Positions 27,966 to 37,193 of a stretch of 64,000 nucleotides of DNA are shown piece by piece; positions within the stretch are counted from its first letter, which is position 1; each line of letters begins with the position of its first letter. Under the pieces are notes generated by a model. It did no database searches. It was not told where the DNA came from and was given only the letters and a program-made list of their open reading frames with translations. The position numbers were made by a program, and so were the translations under genes. Origin of the DNA: Rhodopirellula bahusiensis (GTDB lineage Bacteria > Planctomycetota > Planctomycetia > Pirellulales > Pirellulaceae). Location of the stretch: assembly GCF_002727185.1 (NCBI RefSeq), contig NZ_NIZW01000028.1:17303-81302 (forward strand), given 5' to 3'.

Positions 27966-29504
27966 ATGTTCGTGTTTCTTGGAACCGCGAACGTTTACCC
28001 GCCTCTCTCCCGCTGGATTCTCGTGCACCGATTCCTTGTTGCTCTGATCGCTTGTTGCATCACTTCGTCCGTGATGGCTCAGTCCCCTCCGAACATCGTT
28101 CTGATCATCGCGGATGACATGAACTGGGACGATTGCGGAGCCTATGGTCATCCGGCGATTCGAACTCCCAATATCGACGGCCTGGCAGCGGAAGGCATGC
28201 GTTTCGAACACGCTTACCTGACCACGAATTCATGCAGCCCATCCCGTGCGAGCATCATCACGGGCAAGTATCCCCACAACACGGGCGCGGAACAGTTGCA
28301 CTGGCCGTTGCCGGAATCAAGCGACACATTCGTGGGGCGATTGCAGTCAGCGGGCTATTACACCGCCGCGGCTGGCAAGTGGCACATGGGTGACGCTGTT
28401 CGCGATCACTTCGACAACATCTACGAAGCCTCGACGGCCGGTTTTGTACTCCCCAGTGGAAAAGACGGGCAACCTGCGAAGATGATCGCGGCGCAGCCCA
28501 GTGGTTGCGAAGATTGGGAACGAGCTTGCGAGGAACGTCCCAAGGATCAACCGTTTTTCCTGTGGTTGGCCGCTCTGGACCCGCACCGCGAATACAACGA
28601 CGGTGCCCTGGATCCACCTCACACACACGACGACGTGATCGTTCCGCCGCACCTTCCAGACGTTCCTGATGTCCGCGAAGACCTGCGTCTTTACTATGAC
28701 GAGATCGGGCGTCTCGATTCCTACGTCGGCAAGGTGATGCGAAAACTGGCCGAACAGGGCGTCGCTGACAACACGGTCGTTCTCTTCATCAGCGACAACG
28801 GCCGTCCGTTCCCTCGTGACAAGACATCGCTCTACGACGGTGGAATCCGAACCCCGTGGATCGTTCGCTATCCCGACCAAGTCAAGGCGGGCCAGACGAC
28901 GAAGGCTTTGGTCAGCGCGGTTGACATTGGTGCCACGTTCTTGGATTTGGCTGGCGTGGAAGGCAGCGAAACATTCTGCGCTTCGAGCCAAAGCTTTGTT
29001 CCGGTTTTGAAAGACAGCACGCAATCGCATCGCGAATTCGCTTTTGCGGAAGATCACTGGCACGACTACGAGGACCATGCTCGCGCCGTGGCGACCCAGC
29101 AATACAAGTTGATTCGCAATGACTACGTCGACCTCCCTCCAACACCATCCGCTGACGCGGGACGGGGCCTGACTTGGCAAGCCATGCTTCGTTTGTATGA
29201 CGCGGGAGAACTCACGCCCGAACAATCGGCTTGTTTCACTGCACCTCGTGCAAAGTGGGAACTTTATGATCTGCAACGCGACCCCGGCGAACAGCACAAT
29301 CGCTTCGAGGACCCGGCCTATCACTCGGTACGCACGCGATTGCAAACCGCACTCACCGATTGGACGCAGCGAACGGGCGATTACTTGCCAAGTCGACGAA
29401 CACCCGATGAGTTTGACCGTGTGACGGGCGAGCCAGATCACTCGGTCCGTGTCCGTCCACGTCCATCCAAGAAAGAGATGTTCGGGACAAACGGCGCCTA
29501 CTGA
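27966..29504 (+). CDS. Secreted sulfatase, heparan N-sulfatase-like
   Basis: A 512-residue sulfatase that opens the eight-gene run. A signal segment ([13 protein letters not shown]) ends near SVMAQ. The metal pair is D50-D51 in IIADD and the formylglycine motif is C90-S-P-S-R in a [20 protein letters not shown] context. This resembles the sulfamidase-like branch of S1 sulfatases. SDNGR supplies the second metal pair. The substrate is inferred from the neighbouring GH16 gene as a sulfated galactan, but it is not proven. A GTG at 28023 would give a shorter signal peptide. No SD site is seen at either start. Confidence 0.9.
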   Translation: MFVFLGTANVYPPLSRWILVHRFLVALIACCITSSVMAQSPPNIVLIIADDMNWDDCGAYGHPAIRTPNIDGLAAEGMRFEHAYLTTNSCSPSRASIITGKYPHNTGAEQLHWPLPESSDTFVGRLQSAGYYTAAAGKWHMGDAVRDHFDNIYEASTAGFVLPSGKDGQPAKMIAAQPSGCEDWERACEERPKDQPFFLWLAALDPHREYNDGALDPPHTHDDVIVPPHLPDVPDVREDLRLYYDEIGRLDSYVGKVMRKLAEQGVADNTVVLFISDNGRPFPRDKTSLYDGGIRTPWIVRYPDQVKAGQTTKALVSAVDIGATFLDLAGVEGSETFCASSQSFVPVLKDSTQSHREFAFAEDHWHDYEDHARAVATQQYKLIRNDYVDLPPTPSADAGRGLTWQAMLRLYDAGELTPEQSACFTAPRAKWELYDLQRDPGEQHNRFEDPAYHSVRTRLQTALTDWTQRTGDYLPSRRTPDEFDRVTGEPDHSVRVRPRPSKKEMFGTNGAY

Positions 29505-29553
29505 AGTGGTCCGTGGTCGCTGTCTTTTCCAACAATTTCTTCGAAAGTCTTTG

Positions 29554-30465
29554 ATGTTTGGTTCATTTTGTTGCCGGGCCAGTTGGTCCGCTGCCTTTGT
29601 GATGGTTTGTTTCGCTGCGTCCGTGTCGCTTGCGGAAGATTGGGACGGACTGGAAGTTCCGGCTTCGGCAGAATCGGGCACGACGTGGAAGTTGCACCCG
29701 GTGTCGGATGATTTCAACTACGTCGCGAAACCGACGGGAAAGCCGAAAGAATTCACCAAGCGTTGGAACGATTCGTTCATCAATGCTTGGAAAGGACCTG
29801 GTCGCACAGAATTCAATTCCGGGCATTCCTACGTCAACGATGGGCACCTCGGCATCCATGCGTCACGGAAGCCAGGGACGGACCTCGTCTACACCGGCGC
29901 GGTCTCTTCCAAAGAGACGTTCCGCTATCCGCTTTATGTCGAAGCCAGTGTCAAGATCAGCGGCCTCGTTTTGGCTTCGAACGTTTGGATGTTGAGCCCG
30001 GACTCGACCGAAGAAATCGACATCATCGAAGCCTATGGGAGCCAACGTCCGGGCCAGGAATGGACCGCTCAGCGGTTGCACATCAGTCATCACGTGTTCA
30101 TCCGTGAGCCGTTCCAAGACTACCAGCCAACCGATGAAGGTTCTTGGTACGAGGACGGGTCGAATTGGCGGGAAGAATTCCACCGGGCCGGTGTGTTTTG
30201 GAAAGACCCATGGAATTTGGAGTACTACATCGACGGAAAAAAGGTCCGCACAGTTTCGGGTGAATCGATCATCGATCCGCATGGCTACACCAAAGGCAAT
30301 GGACTCAGCAAACCCATGCATTTGATTATCGATGCCGAAGATCAGACCTGGCGATCCGACAAAGGAATCACGCCAACGGACAGTGAGCTCGCCGATTTGA
30401 CCAAATCCATCATGTGGGTCGACTGGATTCGCGTCTACGAGGGCGTCCCATCCGAAAACGATTGA
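29554..30465 (+). CDS. Secreted GH16 endo-glycosidase, beta-agarase/porphyranase-like
   Basis: A 303-residue secreted glycoside hydrolase of family 16 that should cleave beta-1,4 links in agar-type galactans. A signal peptide (about 1-27) precedes the jelly-roll domain, which fills the rest. The catalytic segment is E154-I-D156-I-I-E159: E154 nucleophile, E159 acid/base, with the beta-bulge spacing of agarases, porphyranases and kappa-carrageenases. The flanks [19 protein letters not shown] and [14 protein letters not shown] are agarase-like. No carbohydrate-binding module is present. The start ATG at 29554 gives a good signal peptide; the frame itself opens at 29449 inside the previous gene. 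Confidence 0.9.
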   Translation: MFGSFCCRASWSAAFVMVCFAASVSLAEDWDGLEVPASAESGTTWKLHPVSDDFNYVAKPTGKPKEFTKRWNDSFINAWKGPGRTEFNSGHSYVNDGHLGIHASRKPGTDLVYTGAVSSKETFRYPLYVEASVKISGLVLASNVWMLSPDSTEEIDIIEAYGSQRPGQEWTAQRLHISHHVFIREPFQDYQPTDEGSWYEDGSNWREEFHRAGVFWKDPWNLEYYIDGKKVRTVSGESIIDPHGYTKGNGLSKPMHLIIDAEDQTWRSDKGITPTDSELADLTKSIMWVDWIRVYEGVPSEND

Positions 30466-30517
30466 TCCCATCCCACATCACCACCAACACATTCCCACTC
30501 AATCACTTGGTTCTCAA

Positions 30518-32068
30518 ATGAAAACATTCCTATCATTCGCACTGATCTTCGCGGTCAGTGTCGTCAATGGTTCCGCTGCCTTCGCGGACGACCGTCCCAA
30601 TGTGCTTTGGATCACCATTGAAGATTGGTCCCCCGATTTGTCGTGCTACGGCACAAGGGGGATCCAGACACCCAATGTCGACAAGCTGGCATCCGAAGGG
30701 ATTCGGTACGAACGAGCCTTCACAACTTCGCCGGTCTGTTCGACTTCGCGTTCAGCGATGATGACGGGGTTCCACCAGAACTTCATTGGTGCCAACCAGC
30801 ATCGGGAATATGACAAGCAACCGTTGCCGCACGGGATTCGGCCAATCCCGCATCTGTTTGCCGATGCGGGCTACTTCACCGCATTGATGAGCTACAAAAC
30901 TGACTGCAATTTCTTGCCAGACCAGAAGAACGAACTGTTTGATGGCACCGATTGGAACCAACGAGCCGACGGGCAGCCTTTCTTTGCTCGGATCACGTTC
31001 GGTGGCACTCACCGTCAATGGAAACGCGACCCGCAACGGCCCATCGCGATCGAAGATGTTGAGTTGCCGCCCTACTATCCCGACACGCCTTTTGTCAGAC
31101 GTGATTGGGCCAACGGTTTGGAGCAGATGCAATTGGTTGACCGTGAGGTCGGCGGGATACTGAAACGACTCAGCGAGGAAGGTCTCGCTGACAACACGAT
31201 TGTTTTCTTCGTCGGAGACCATGGTCGGTGCCACATTCGCGGCAAGCAGTTTCTTTACGACGGTGGCATTCGCATTCCCATGATCATGCGTTGGCCTGGC
31301 AAGGTTTCGCCGGGTGAAGTCAGCGATGACATGGTGATGTCGATCGACATCTGCGCGACGATTTTGGAAGCTGCTGGGATCGATGCCCCCGTGCCTCTGC
31401 ATGGAAAGAATCTGTTGAGCGGAGAGGTTCGGAATCGTCAGTATGTCTTTGCCGCGCGAGACAAAATGGACGAAACGCATGATGCGATGCGAGCGATCCG
31501 GTCCGCCGACTTCAAGCTGATTCACAACTTGATGCCTGAGCGAGCGTACTGCCAATACAACCAGTACAAGGAAGGGGCTTACCCGGTGCTGGCTGAAATG
31601 AACGTCATGCACATGCGAGGCGAACTCACACCCGAACAAGCGGCTTTCTTTGCTCCGTCAAAACCAGAGTTGGAACTGTACGATCTGCGAACGGATCCGC
31701 ACGAGGTCCACAATGTCGTCGACGATCCCAAGTACGCCAATGTTCGAGAAGAAATGCTACGGGAACTCAAGCGATGGCGTCGTGAAGTGATTCAAGACAA
31801 AGGTGTGAGCGACGAGTTTCGTGCGCTGGACGTCTATCCGGAAACGCTGCCTGCGGGGTCTGTCGATGAGTGGGTTCACGCGAATGCGGGCAAGTACGAC
31901 TACGAGAAATTCGGATGGCCAAGTTGGTATCCGACTCGTTCGTTGGAACAGTGGGAATCGGCTCGCAAGGCCTGGGAGCCCTGGGTTTTTCGTGACGTGA
32001 ATTCGAAGATGCAACGGCCGGGCGTGACCATCCGTGAACAAGAGCGAAACAAGGCGAAACGGAAGTGA
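30518..32068 (+). CDS. Secreted sulfatase with variant active-site motifs
   Basis: A 516-residue sulfatase with a clear signal peptide (about 1-23). The formylglycine motif reads C74-S-T-S-R, with T where most have P or A. The first metal pair is E35-D36 in WITIEDW instead of DD. The remaining landmarks are present: GDHGR near the middle and YDGGIRIPMIMRWPG, and the C-terminal YDLRTDPHEVHN. The changes suggest a divergent subfamily rather than a dead enzyme, since Cys and Arg are kept. Third gene of the sulfated-glycan run, 52 bases after GH16; the leader is C/A-rich and nearly free of G. Confidence 0.88.
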   Translation: MKTFLSFALIFAVSVVNGSAAFADDRPNVLWITIEDWSPDLSCYGTRGIQTPNVDKLASEGIRYERAFTTSPVCSTSRSAMMTGFHQNFIGANQHREYDKQPLPHGIRPIPHLFADAGYFTALMSYKTDCNFLPDQKNELFDGTDWNQRADGQPFFARITFGGTHRQWKRDPQRPIAIEDVELPPYYPDTPFVRRDWANGLEQMQLVDREVGGILKRLSEEGLADNTIVFFVGDHGRCHIRGKQFLYDGGIRIPMIMRWPGKVSPGEVSDDMVMSIDICATILEAAGIDAPVPLHGKNLLSGEVRNRQYVFAARDKMDETHDAMRAIRSADFKLIHNLMPERAYCQYNQYKEGAYPVLAEMNVMHMRGELTPEQAAFFAPSKPELELYDLRTDPHEVHNVVDDPKYANVREEMLRELKRWRREVIQDKGVSDEFRALDVYPETLPAGSVDEWVHANAGKYDYEKFGWPSWYPTRSLEQWESARKAWEPWVFRDVNSKMQRPGVTIREQERNKAKRK

Positions 32069-32160
32069 CACTCACGCGGCGCGACTCATTTGTTGGCTCG
32101 CTCGTTCGATGAGTGACGCATTTCACACCCACATTCTCAGCCCTCCACGATTGATTGTTC

Positions 32161-33534
32161 ATGAGCTTTCCCCCTGCCTCGAAGTCTCGCCGAGATCTTT
32201 TGATGACCGCCGGATTTGTCTCCATGGCAACGCTGACTCCGTGGGCCTTGCCGGTTCGGCAATCACTTGCCAAGTCACCGAATGAACGCAAACGGTTTGC
32301 GTTGATCGGCGTCGGCGGAAATGGGACACGGACTTCGCCCGTTGGGAAAGAATTTGCTGACTTGGTCGCGCTGTGTGATGTCGACGAGGAACATCTGAAG
32401 CATGGCAACGAATTGCTGTGTGATGGCAAAGCCGAATTGTTTCGTGACTACCGCGAAGTGCTTTCTCGTGATGACATTGACTTGGTTCAGATTTCAACGC
32501 CTGATCACTGGCACGCGAAAATCTTGATTGAGGCGATGTTGGCGGGCAAAGATGCGTACTGTGAAAAACCGCTGACGTTGACGATCGACGAAGGAAAGTT
32601 GGTCCGGAAGGTTCAACAGCAAACCGGACGTGTCGTTCAAGTCGGAACGCAGCAACGCAGCAGTTTCGACAAGTTCAATCGTGCTCTGGCAATCATCGCG
32701 GAAGGTCGCCTGGGCAAACTCAAACGCTTGATCGTCGGAATCGACGCGGGTGGATGGAGTCCCGAGATTCCCGTCGCCGACGTGCCCAAAGGATTGGACT
32801 GGGATCGTTGGCTGGGACCCGGTCCTAAAATGGAATATCGCTATGCGAAGGACGCCAAGCGAGCGGACAAGAACTACACCAATGGGCACACGCACTTCCG
32901 TTGGTGGTACGAACACTCCGGAGGCAAATTGACCGACTGGGGAGCCCACCATGTCGACATCGCGATGCTGGGGATCGCCGCGGCGGGGCAGAACAACGAC
33001 CCCGTTTCGGTTGCCGGGACCGCGAAACATGACGTGGAGTTTCGCGACGGAATGCCGCTGCAGAACAATCGCTACAACACCGCACGAGCGTTTGATCTTC
33101 GCGTCGCTTTCGCGGATGGCGATGTCGAGATGAACATTCGCCACGACGTCGACAATGGGATTTTGTTTGAAGGCGAACGAGGCCGGATCTTTGTCAATCG
33201 CGGCAAGTTGGTTGGCAAACCCGTTGAAGACTTGGAATCGAACCCGCTCGCCGAAGATGCGATTTCGAAGATTTATCGCGGGATGCCCATGGAAGGCAAT
33301 GACCGCCCTGCACACTGGGCGAACTTCATGCATGCGATTGACAATCGAGTGCTGCCGATTTCCGACGTGCATTCCCACATGAAGATGCTCAACGTGTGTC
33401 ACTTGGCCGGCATCTGTTGTCGGTTGGGACGCAAAGTCGAGTGGGATCAAGTGACGGAAAGTGTCGTTGGCGATGAACAGGCCGCTGCGATGATGAAGCG
33501 ACCCTATCGGTCTGGTTATGAAATCGACATGTGA
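32161..33534 (+). CDS. Tat-exported Gfo/Idh/MocA family oxidoreductase
   Basis: A 457-residue NAD(P)-dependent sugar oxidoreductase. The N-terminus has a twin-arginine signal (SRRDLLMTAGF, R10-R11), so it is likely exported folded with its cofactor. The Rossmann motif ALIGVGGNGT (48-57) and the EKP motif in CEKPLT (about 140) are clear, followed by the C-terminal Gfo/Idh/MocA beta-sheet domain with HHVDIAM. The family oxidises or epimerises sugars; in planctomycetes it is often next to DUF1080 and sulfatase genes, as here. It may process a sugar released by the neighbouring GH16 and sulfatases. A TTG at 32155 also opens the frame, but ATG 32161 is preferred. Confidence 0.9.
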   Translation: MSFPPASKSRRDLLMTAGFVSMATLTPWALPVRQSLAKSPNERKRFALIGVGGNGTRTSPVGKEFADLVALCDVDEEHLKHGNELLCDGKAELFRDYREVLSRDDIDLVQISTPDHWHAKILIEAMLAGKDAYCEKPLTLTIDEGKLVRKVQQQTGRVVQVGTQQRSSFDKFNRALAIIAEGRLGKLKRLIVGIDAGGWSPEIPVADVPKGLDWDRWLGPGPKMEYRYAKDAKRADKNYTNGHTHFRWWYEHSGGKLTDWGAHHVDIAMLGIAAAGQNNDPVSVAGTAKHDVEFRDGMPLQNNRYNTARAFDLRVAFADGDVEMNIRHDVDNGILFEGERGRIFVNRGKLVGKPVEDLESNPLAEDAISKIYRGMPMEGNDRPAHWANFMHAIDNRVLPISDVHSHMKMLNVCHLAGICCRLGRKVEWDQVTESVVGDEQAAAMMKRPYRSGYEIDM

Positions 33535-33602
33535 GGCGTTTGCCTTCCCCGCATGATGCGCCTCCCTATGAAGTTGTCTTCCCCGATCGAGTCACGTGTT
33601 CG

Positions 33603-34619
33603 ATGTCAATGAAAACTCGCTCCAAAGTGCCGGTCTGTTTTTGTGCTCTCTTTTTGCTGGTTGTTGGTCCTGTGTGCGGCGCAATGGCCGCGGACACGAC
33701 CGCAAAAACGAAACCGAAGATTCAGCCATATCCCAATGCCGTCGTCTGGACCAACGCTGCGAAAGCTCAAGCGGAATTCGATGGCTTTGAGTTTGTCGGC
33801 GAATTTGTTCGAGACGATCAAGCGATGCAGGTCACTCCGTCTGAGGGCCGGTTCTACGTTTCGGTGTACGACGGTGGATTTCCCGGCACAGGTTGGGATG
33901 GCAGTCCTGTCGTGCATGAGTGGTCGGATCGCGAAGGAATCGAGTCGCGTGTTGTGGGCTGGCAAAAGATTGATCGCAGTGCATCGGTTGTCGGAAAGAA
34001 GCCGCCGGCTGACGCGATCGTGTTGTTCGATGGCACGAACACGAACGCTTGGAAGAACGGCAAGATCGAGGATGGCGTTCTCAAAGCGGGAGCAAGAACC
34101 AAAGCAACGTTTCAGGATTTCCGACTGTACCTTGAATTTCAAATTCCGCTGCAACCCGAGCCACCGATCAGTCATCCGCATCGCGGCAACAGTGGCGTTT
34201 TCGCGGTCGGTGCCTATGAGGTGCAGATCTCTGACAACTTTGGATTGGACCCCAGTCCCGAGGCATGGCAGGACATGGTCATGTTGAAACCCGTCAACAC
34301 GTGGTGCGGCAGCATCTACGGAATTCGCGAAGCCGATTGGAATGTTTGCTTGCCACCGCTGGCTTGGCAGAGCATGGAAATCGACTTCACCGCGGCTCGA
34401 TTCAAGGACGGAAAGAAGATCCAGTCCGCAGTGATCTCGGTGACCCAGAATGGTGTCCTGATTCACGACCGGGTGGAACTGCCCGAGGGAACGGGGGGCG
34501 GGCCAGCAGGTCCAAGACCCGAAGTGGCGGAAGGTCCGATCTATCTTCAGAACCATGGCAATCCCAACCGGTTTCGCAACATCTGGATCGTTCCAGGCTC
34601 GTCCACGGCACATCAGTGA
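33603..34619 (+). CDS. Secreted DUF1080 (3-keto-disaccharide hydrolase-like) protein
   Basis: A 338-residue exported protein. A signal peptide (about 1-30) is followed by about 100 residues of unassigned sequence. The DUF1080 concanavalin-like domain starts at about residue 138 with AIVLFDGTNTNAW and ends in HGNPNRFRNIWIVP, both family hallmarks. Characterised relatives hydrolyse 3-keto-glycosides, and the oxidoreductase immediately upstream could make such substrates. The previous stop overlaps a GTG at 33531 (GTGA), which could couple translation and add 24 residues, but the signal peptide argues for 33603 (or 33609). Confidence 0.85.
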   Translation: MSMKTRSKVPVCFCALFLLVVGPVCGAMAADTTAKTKPKIQPYPNAVVWTNAAKAQAEFDGFEFVGEFVRDDQAMQVTPSEGRFYVSVYDGGFPGTGWDGSPVVHEWSDREGIESRVVGWQKIDRSASVVGKKPPADAIVLFDGTNTNAWKNGKIEDGVLKAGARTKATFQDFRLYLEFQIPLQPEPPISHPHRGNSGVFAVGAYEVQISDNFGLDPSPEAWQDMVMLKPVNTWCGSIYGIREADWNVCLPPLAWQSMEIDFTAARFKDGKKIQSAVISVTQNGVLIHDRVELPEGTGGGPAGPRPEVAEGPIYLQNHGNPNRFRNIWIVPGSSTAHQ

Positions 34620-34691
34620 ATGAGGCGATATCCCGTCCTTGTCATTCGTTTCCTTCCATTGACCTTCCTTCTCGTTTTCCAAACCCAAACT

Positions 34692-35411
34692 ATGTTTCGA
34701 CCCATCCTTTCCGTAGCGTTTGTGACGACTTCCTTGTTGACACATTCAACGCTCGTCGCCGACGAAGCATCCTCGGGATTGCCCGAAACCAAAGTTTTGT
34801 TTGAGGATGACTTCGAAGGTCGTTCGACGCTGGGCGAAGGCTATCGGACCGGGCGAGGAATGGAGGCCGGATGGAGCATCCGCGATGGTGTCTTGTTCGG
34901 CAAACAAATTCGGGACGACCATGGCTCCACCATGCGAAAGCAAATGAAGTTTGGCGATCTTCATGTGTCGTTTGACTTCCGGTTCAATGGCGGAAGCCGC
35001 TTCAACTTTGTGATCGACGACAACAATGAAGAATCCGTGCATGCCGGGCATGTGGCTCGTGCATCACTGACACCAAAACGGATGATGATCAGCGATGACA
35101 AATTCGGTTTGATGAATCTGGAAGTTCGCGAGAAACGAAAGACGAAATCGCTGCCGACGGAACAGCAGAAAGAATTGGAGGACCTGTTGGCTCGCACGCA
35201 AGCCTCCGCCGCCATCCAAGCCAAGCCGGGCACTTGGCATCACTTGGAACTGACCATCCATGGGACCGTGATGACTGTTCACCTCGATGGCAAAGAGGTG
35301 GTCTCGTTGGATTCTACCGGTTTCGCTCATCCGACGAAGACTCAGTTCGGAATGACGGTGAATGGAAGCAGCATCGATTTCGACAACCTTTGTGTTTTCG
35401 CGACCGAGTGA
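34692..35411 (+). CDS. Secreted LamG/DUF1080-like protein
   Basis: A 239-residue exported protein with a signal peptide (about 1-23, ending near LVADE) and one concanavalin-like beta-sandwich. Visible landmarks are VLFEDDFEGR at the start, GDLHVSFDFRFNGGSRFNF in the middle, and TWHHLELTIHGTVMTVHLDG with a closing SSIDFDNLCVF. A charged helical insert (PTEQQKELEDLLARTQAS) splits the sheet. It probably binds or hydrolyses a sugar, with no catalytic assignment possible. An ATG at 34620 directly follows the previous stop and would add 24 residues, but that stretch is pyrimidine-rich and looks like a leader. Confidence 0.78.
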   Translation: MFRPILSVAFVTTSLLTHSTLVADEASSGLPETKVLFEDDFEGRSTLGEGYRTGRGMEAGWSIRDGVLFGKQIRDDHGSTMRKQMKFGDLHVSFDFRFNGGSRFNFVIDDNNEESVHAGHVARASLTPKRMMISDDKFGLMNLEVREKRKTKSLPTEQQKELEDLLARTQASAAIQAKPGTWHHLELTIHGTVMTVHLDGKEVVSLDSTGFAHPTKTQFGMTVNGSSIDFDNLCVFATE

Positions 35412-35472
35412 ACTTGGTTTGTTTCCCGCTCTTTCTCCCCTGCCCTGCTCTTCCCTTCATAAACCCGAACTC

Positions 35473-37146
35473 ATGCGAATCCACTCTTTGAAAAGACTTG
35501 CACCAATCTTGCTGTTTTTCGCGGCGCTGTGTGCTACCAGCCTGCCTGCTGCGGATTCTCGACCGAACTTTTTATTCGTTCTGACGGACGACCAGTCCTA
35601 CGGAATGATGGGCTGCGATGGAAACGAGTTGACGCGGACGCCGAACATCGACCAGTTGGCTCGCGAAGGCGTGTTCTTTGATCGAGCCTATGTGACCAGT
35701 GCGATCTGCACTCCGAGTCGGATTTCGATCTTTCTCAGCCAGTACGAACGCAAGCACGGTGTGAATTTCAATTCAGGAACCAGTGTCGCGCCCGAGGCAT
35801 GGGCGAAGTCCTATCCTGTGATCATGCGAGAGAACGGGTACTACACCGGCTATGTCGGAAAGAACCACGCGCCGATTGGAAAGGGCGGCTACAACAGCAG
35901 TTTGATGGAAGAGTCGTTTGATTACTTCTACGCCGGACACGGGCACATCCGTTTCTATCCCAAAGACGTCCACGAGATCTTTGAGGGGGCGGCCTACGAC
36001 ACGCAAGTCGAAATCGTCAACGAAGGTGCTCAGGATTTTATGTCGTATGAACATCGCTTGGACGGTGCGGTGCGATTCCTGGACGAACGTCCGGCGGACA
36101 AACCGTTTTGCTTGAGCATCTGTTTGAACCTGCCGCACAGTGCGGGAACGGGCACCATGCAACAGCGAGAAAGCGATGATGAAATCTACAAGTCGCTCTA
36201 CCGTGACATCGAGATTCCTTTGCCGGAGCACTACGTTGCGAAGGACGAGATTGAGACGCCACGTTTGCCAGCGGATGTGTTGCGAGCGAGTGAGCGGCAG
36301 GCCAGCTACAACTTTGTCGACACTCCCGAGGCGTTGAAAGAACGCACCATTCGGCAGATGCAATCCATGACCGGGATCGATCGTTTGATCGGAAACCTAC
36401 GCACCAAGCTCGAGACAGAAGGCGTGGACGACAACACGATCATCATCTTCTGTTCCGACCACGGATTGTTCATGGGGCAACATGGTCTTGGTGGGAAAGC
36501 GTTGTGCTACGAGCAGACGACGCATGTGCCGATGATCGTCTTCGATCCAGAACTGCCAACTGTACTGCAAGGGGCTCGTTGCAACGAGTTGGTTCAAACG
36601 ATCGACATCGCTGCGACGATGCTAGATCTGGCTGAGATTGAAAAGCCTGACACCTTTCAAGGCCTGTCGTTGCGGCCACTTTTGAGCGGCCAAGGCGGCG
36701 CGATTCGTGATCATGTTTTCACCGAAAACCTGTGGGTGACACACTTTGGCAACCCTCGCATTGAGGCGGTGCAGGACAAGCGTTGGAAATACATCCGGTA
36801 CTACCACAACGATTGTGTTCCCGCCTCGGTCAAGATTCAGGTGGCCAAGGATCTTGGTATCAAGTCGTCCACCATGCTGTATGGCATTCACGACAATGAA
36901 ATCGCGGTGTATCGGAACCATGCCGAGGCATCGTTGCGAGGTGAGGAACCGATTTGCGAAGAGTTGTTTGATTTGGAAAGTGATCCCGACGAGCTGAACA
37001 ATTTAATCGACGATCCTGCCGCGAAGACACAGTTGGAAGAGCTTCGAGTCGTTTGGAAGCAGCAGCTCACGAAAGCTCGCGGCAAAGGATTTCCTGCTGT
37101 GCTTCGCTACACCGTCGACAGCGAAAAAGACTACAAGTCGAAGTGA
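35473..37146 (+). CDS. Secreted sulfatase (S1 family)
   Basis: A 557-residue sulfatase. A signal peptide covers about 1-27. The metal pair is D39-D40 in VLTDDQ and the formylglycine motif is C79-T-P-S-R, here followed by [13 protein letters not shown] rather than the usual LLTG. The second metal motif is [13 protein letters not shown]. Substrate-loop positions differ strongly from the other sulfatases here, so it likely removes a different sulfate ester. The leader at 35412-35472 is pyrimidine-rich with a CCCCTGCCCTGC run and no Shine-Dalgarno site. Confidence 0.92.
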   Translation: MRIHSLKRLAPILLFFAALCATSLPAADSRPNFLFVLTDDQSYGMMGCDGNELTRTPNIDQLAREGVFFDRAYVTSAICTPSRISIFLSQYERKHGVNFNSGTSVAPEAWAKSYPVIMRENGYYTGYVGKNHAPIGKGGYNSSLMEESFDYFYAGHGHIRFYPKDVHEIFEGAAYDTQVEIVNEGAQDFMSYEHRLDGAVRFLDERPADKPFCLSICLNLPHSAGTGTMQQRESDDEIYKSLYRDIEIPLPEHYVAKDEIETPRLPADVLRASERQASYNFVDTPEALKERTIRQMQSMTGIDRLIGNLRTKLETEGVDDNTIIIFCSDHGLFMGQHGLGGKALCYEQTTHVPMIVFDPELPTVLQGARCNELVQTIDIAATMLDLAEIEKPDTFQGLSLRPLLSGQGGAIRDHVFTENLWVTHFGNPRIEAVQDKRWKYIRYYHNDCVPASVKIQVAKDLGIKSSTMLYGIHDNEIAVYRNHAEASLRGEEPICEELFDLESDPDELNNLIDDPAAKTQLEELRVVWKQQLTKARGKGFPAVLRYTVDSEKDYKSK

Positions 37147-37193
37147 ATTCATTGGCCGTCGTTTCAGTTTCAATTCCCACCTTGCTGCCTGCT

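Noticed and set aside
28347..29717. Long minus-strand open frame (456 codons) opposite the first sulfatase
   Set aside because: It is the antisense shadow of a sulfatase with clear active-site motifs; the antisense protein has no family likeness or signal peptide.
33606..34745. Minus-strand frame of 379 codons opposite the DUF1080 genes
   Set aside because: It crosses two real genes with signal peptides and family motifs; high GC at third positions keeps the antisense frame open.
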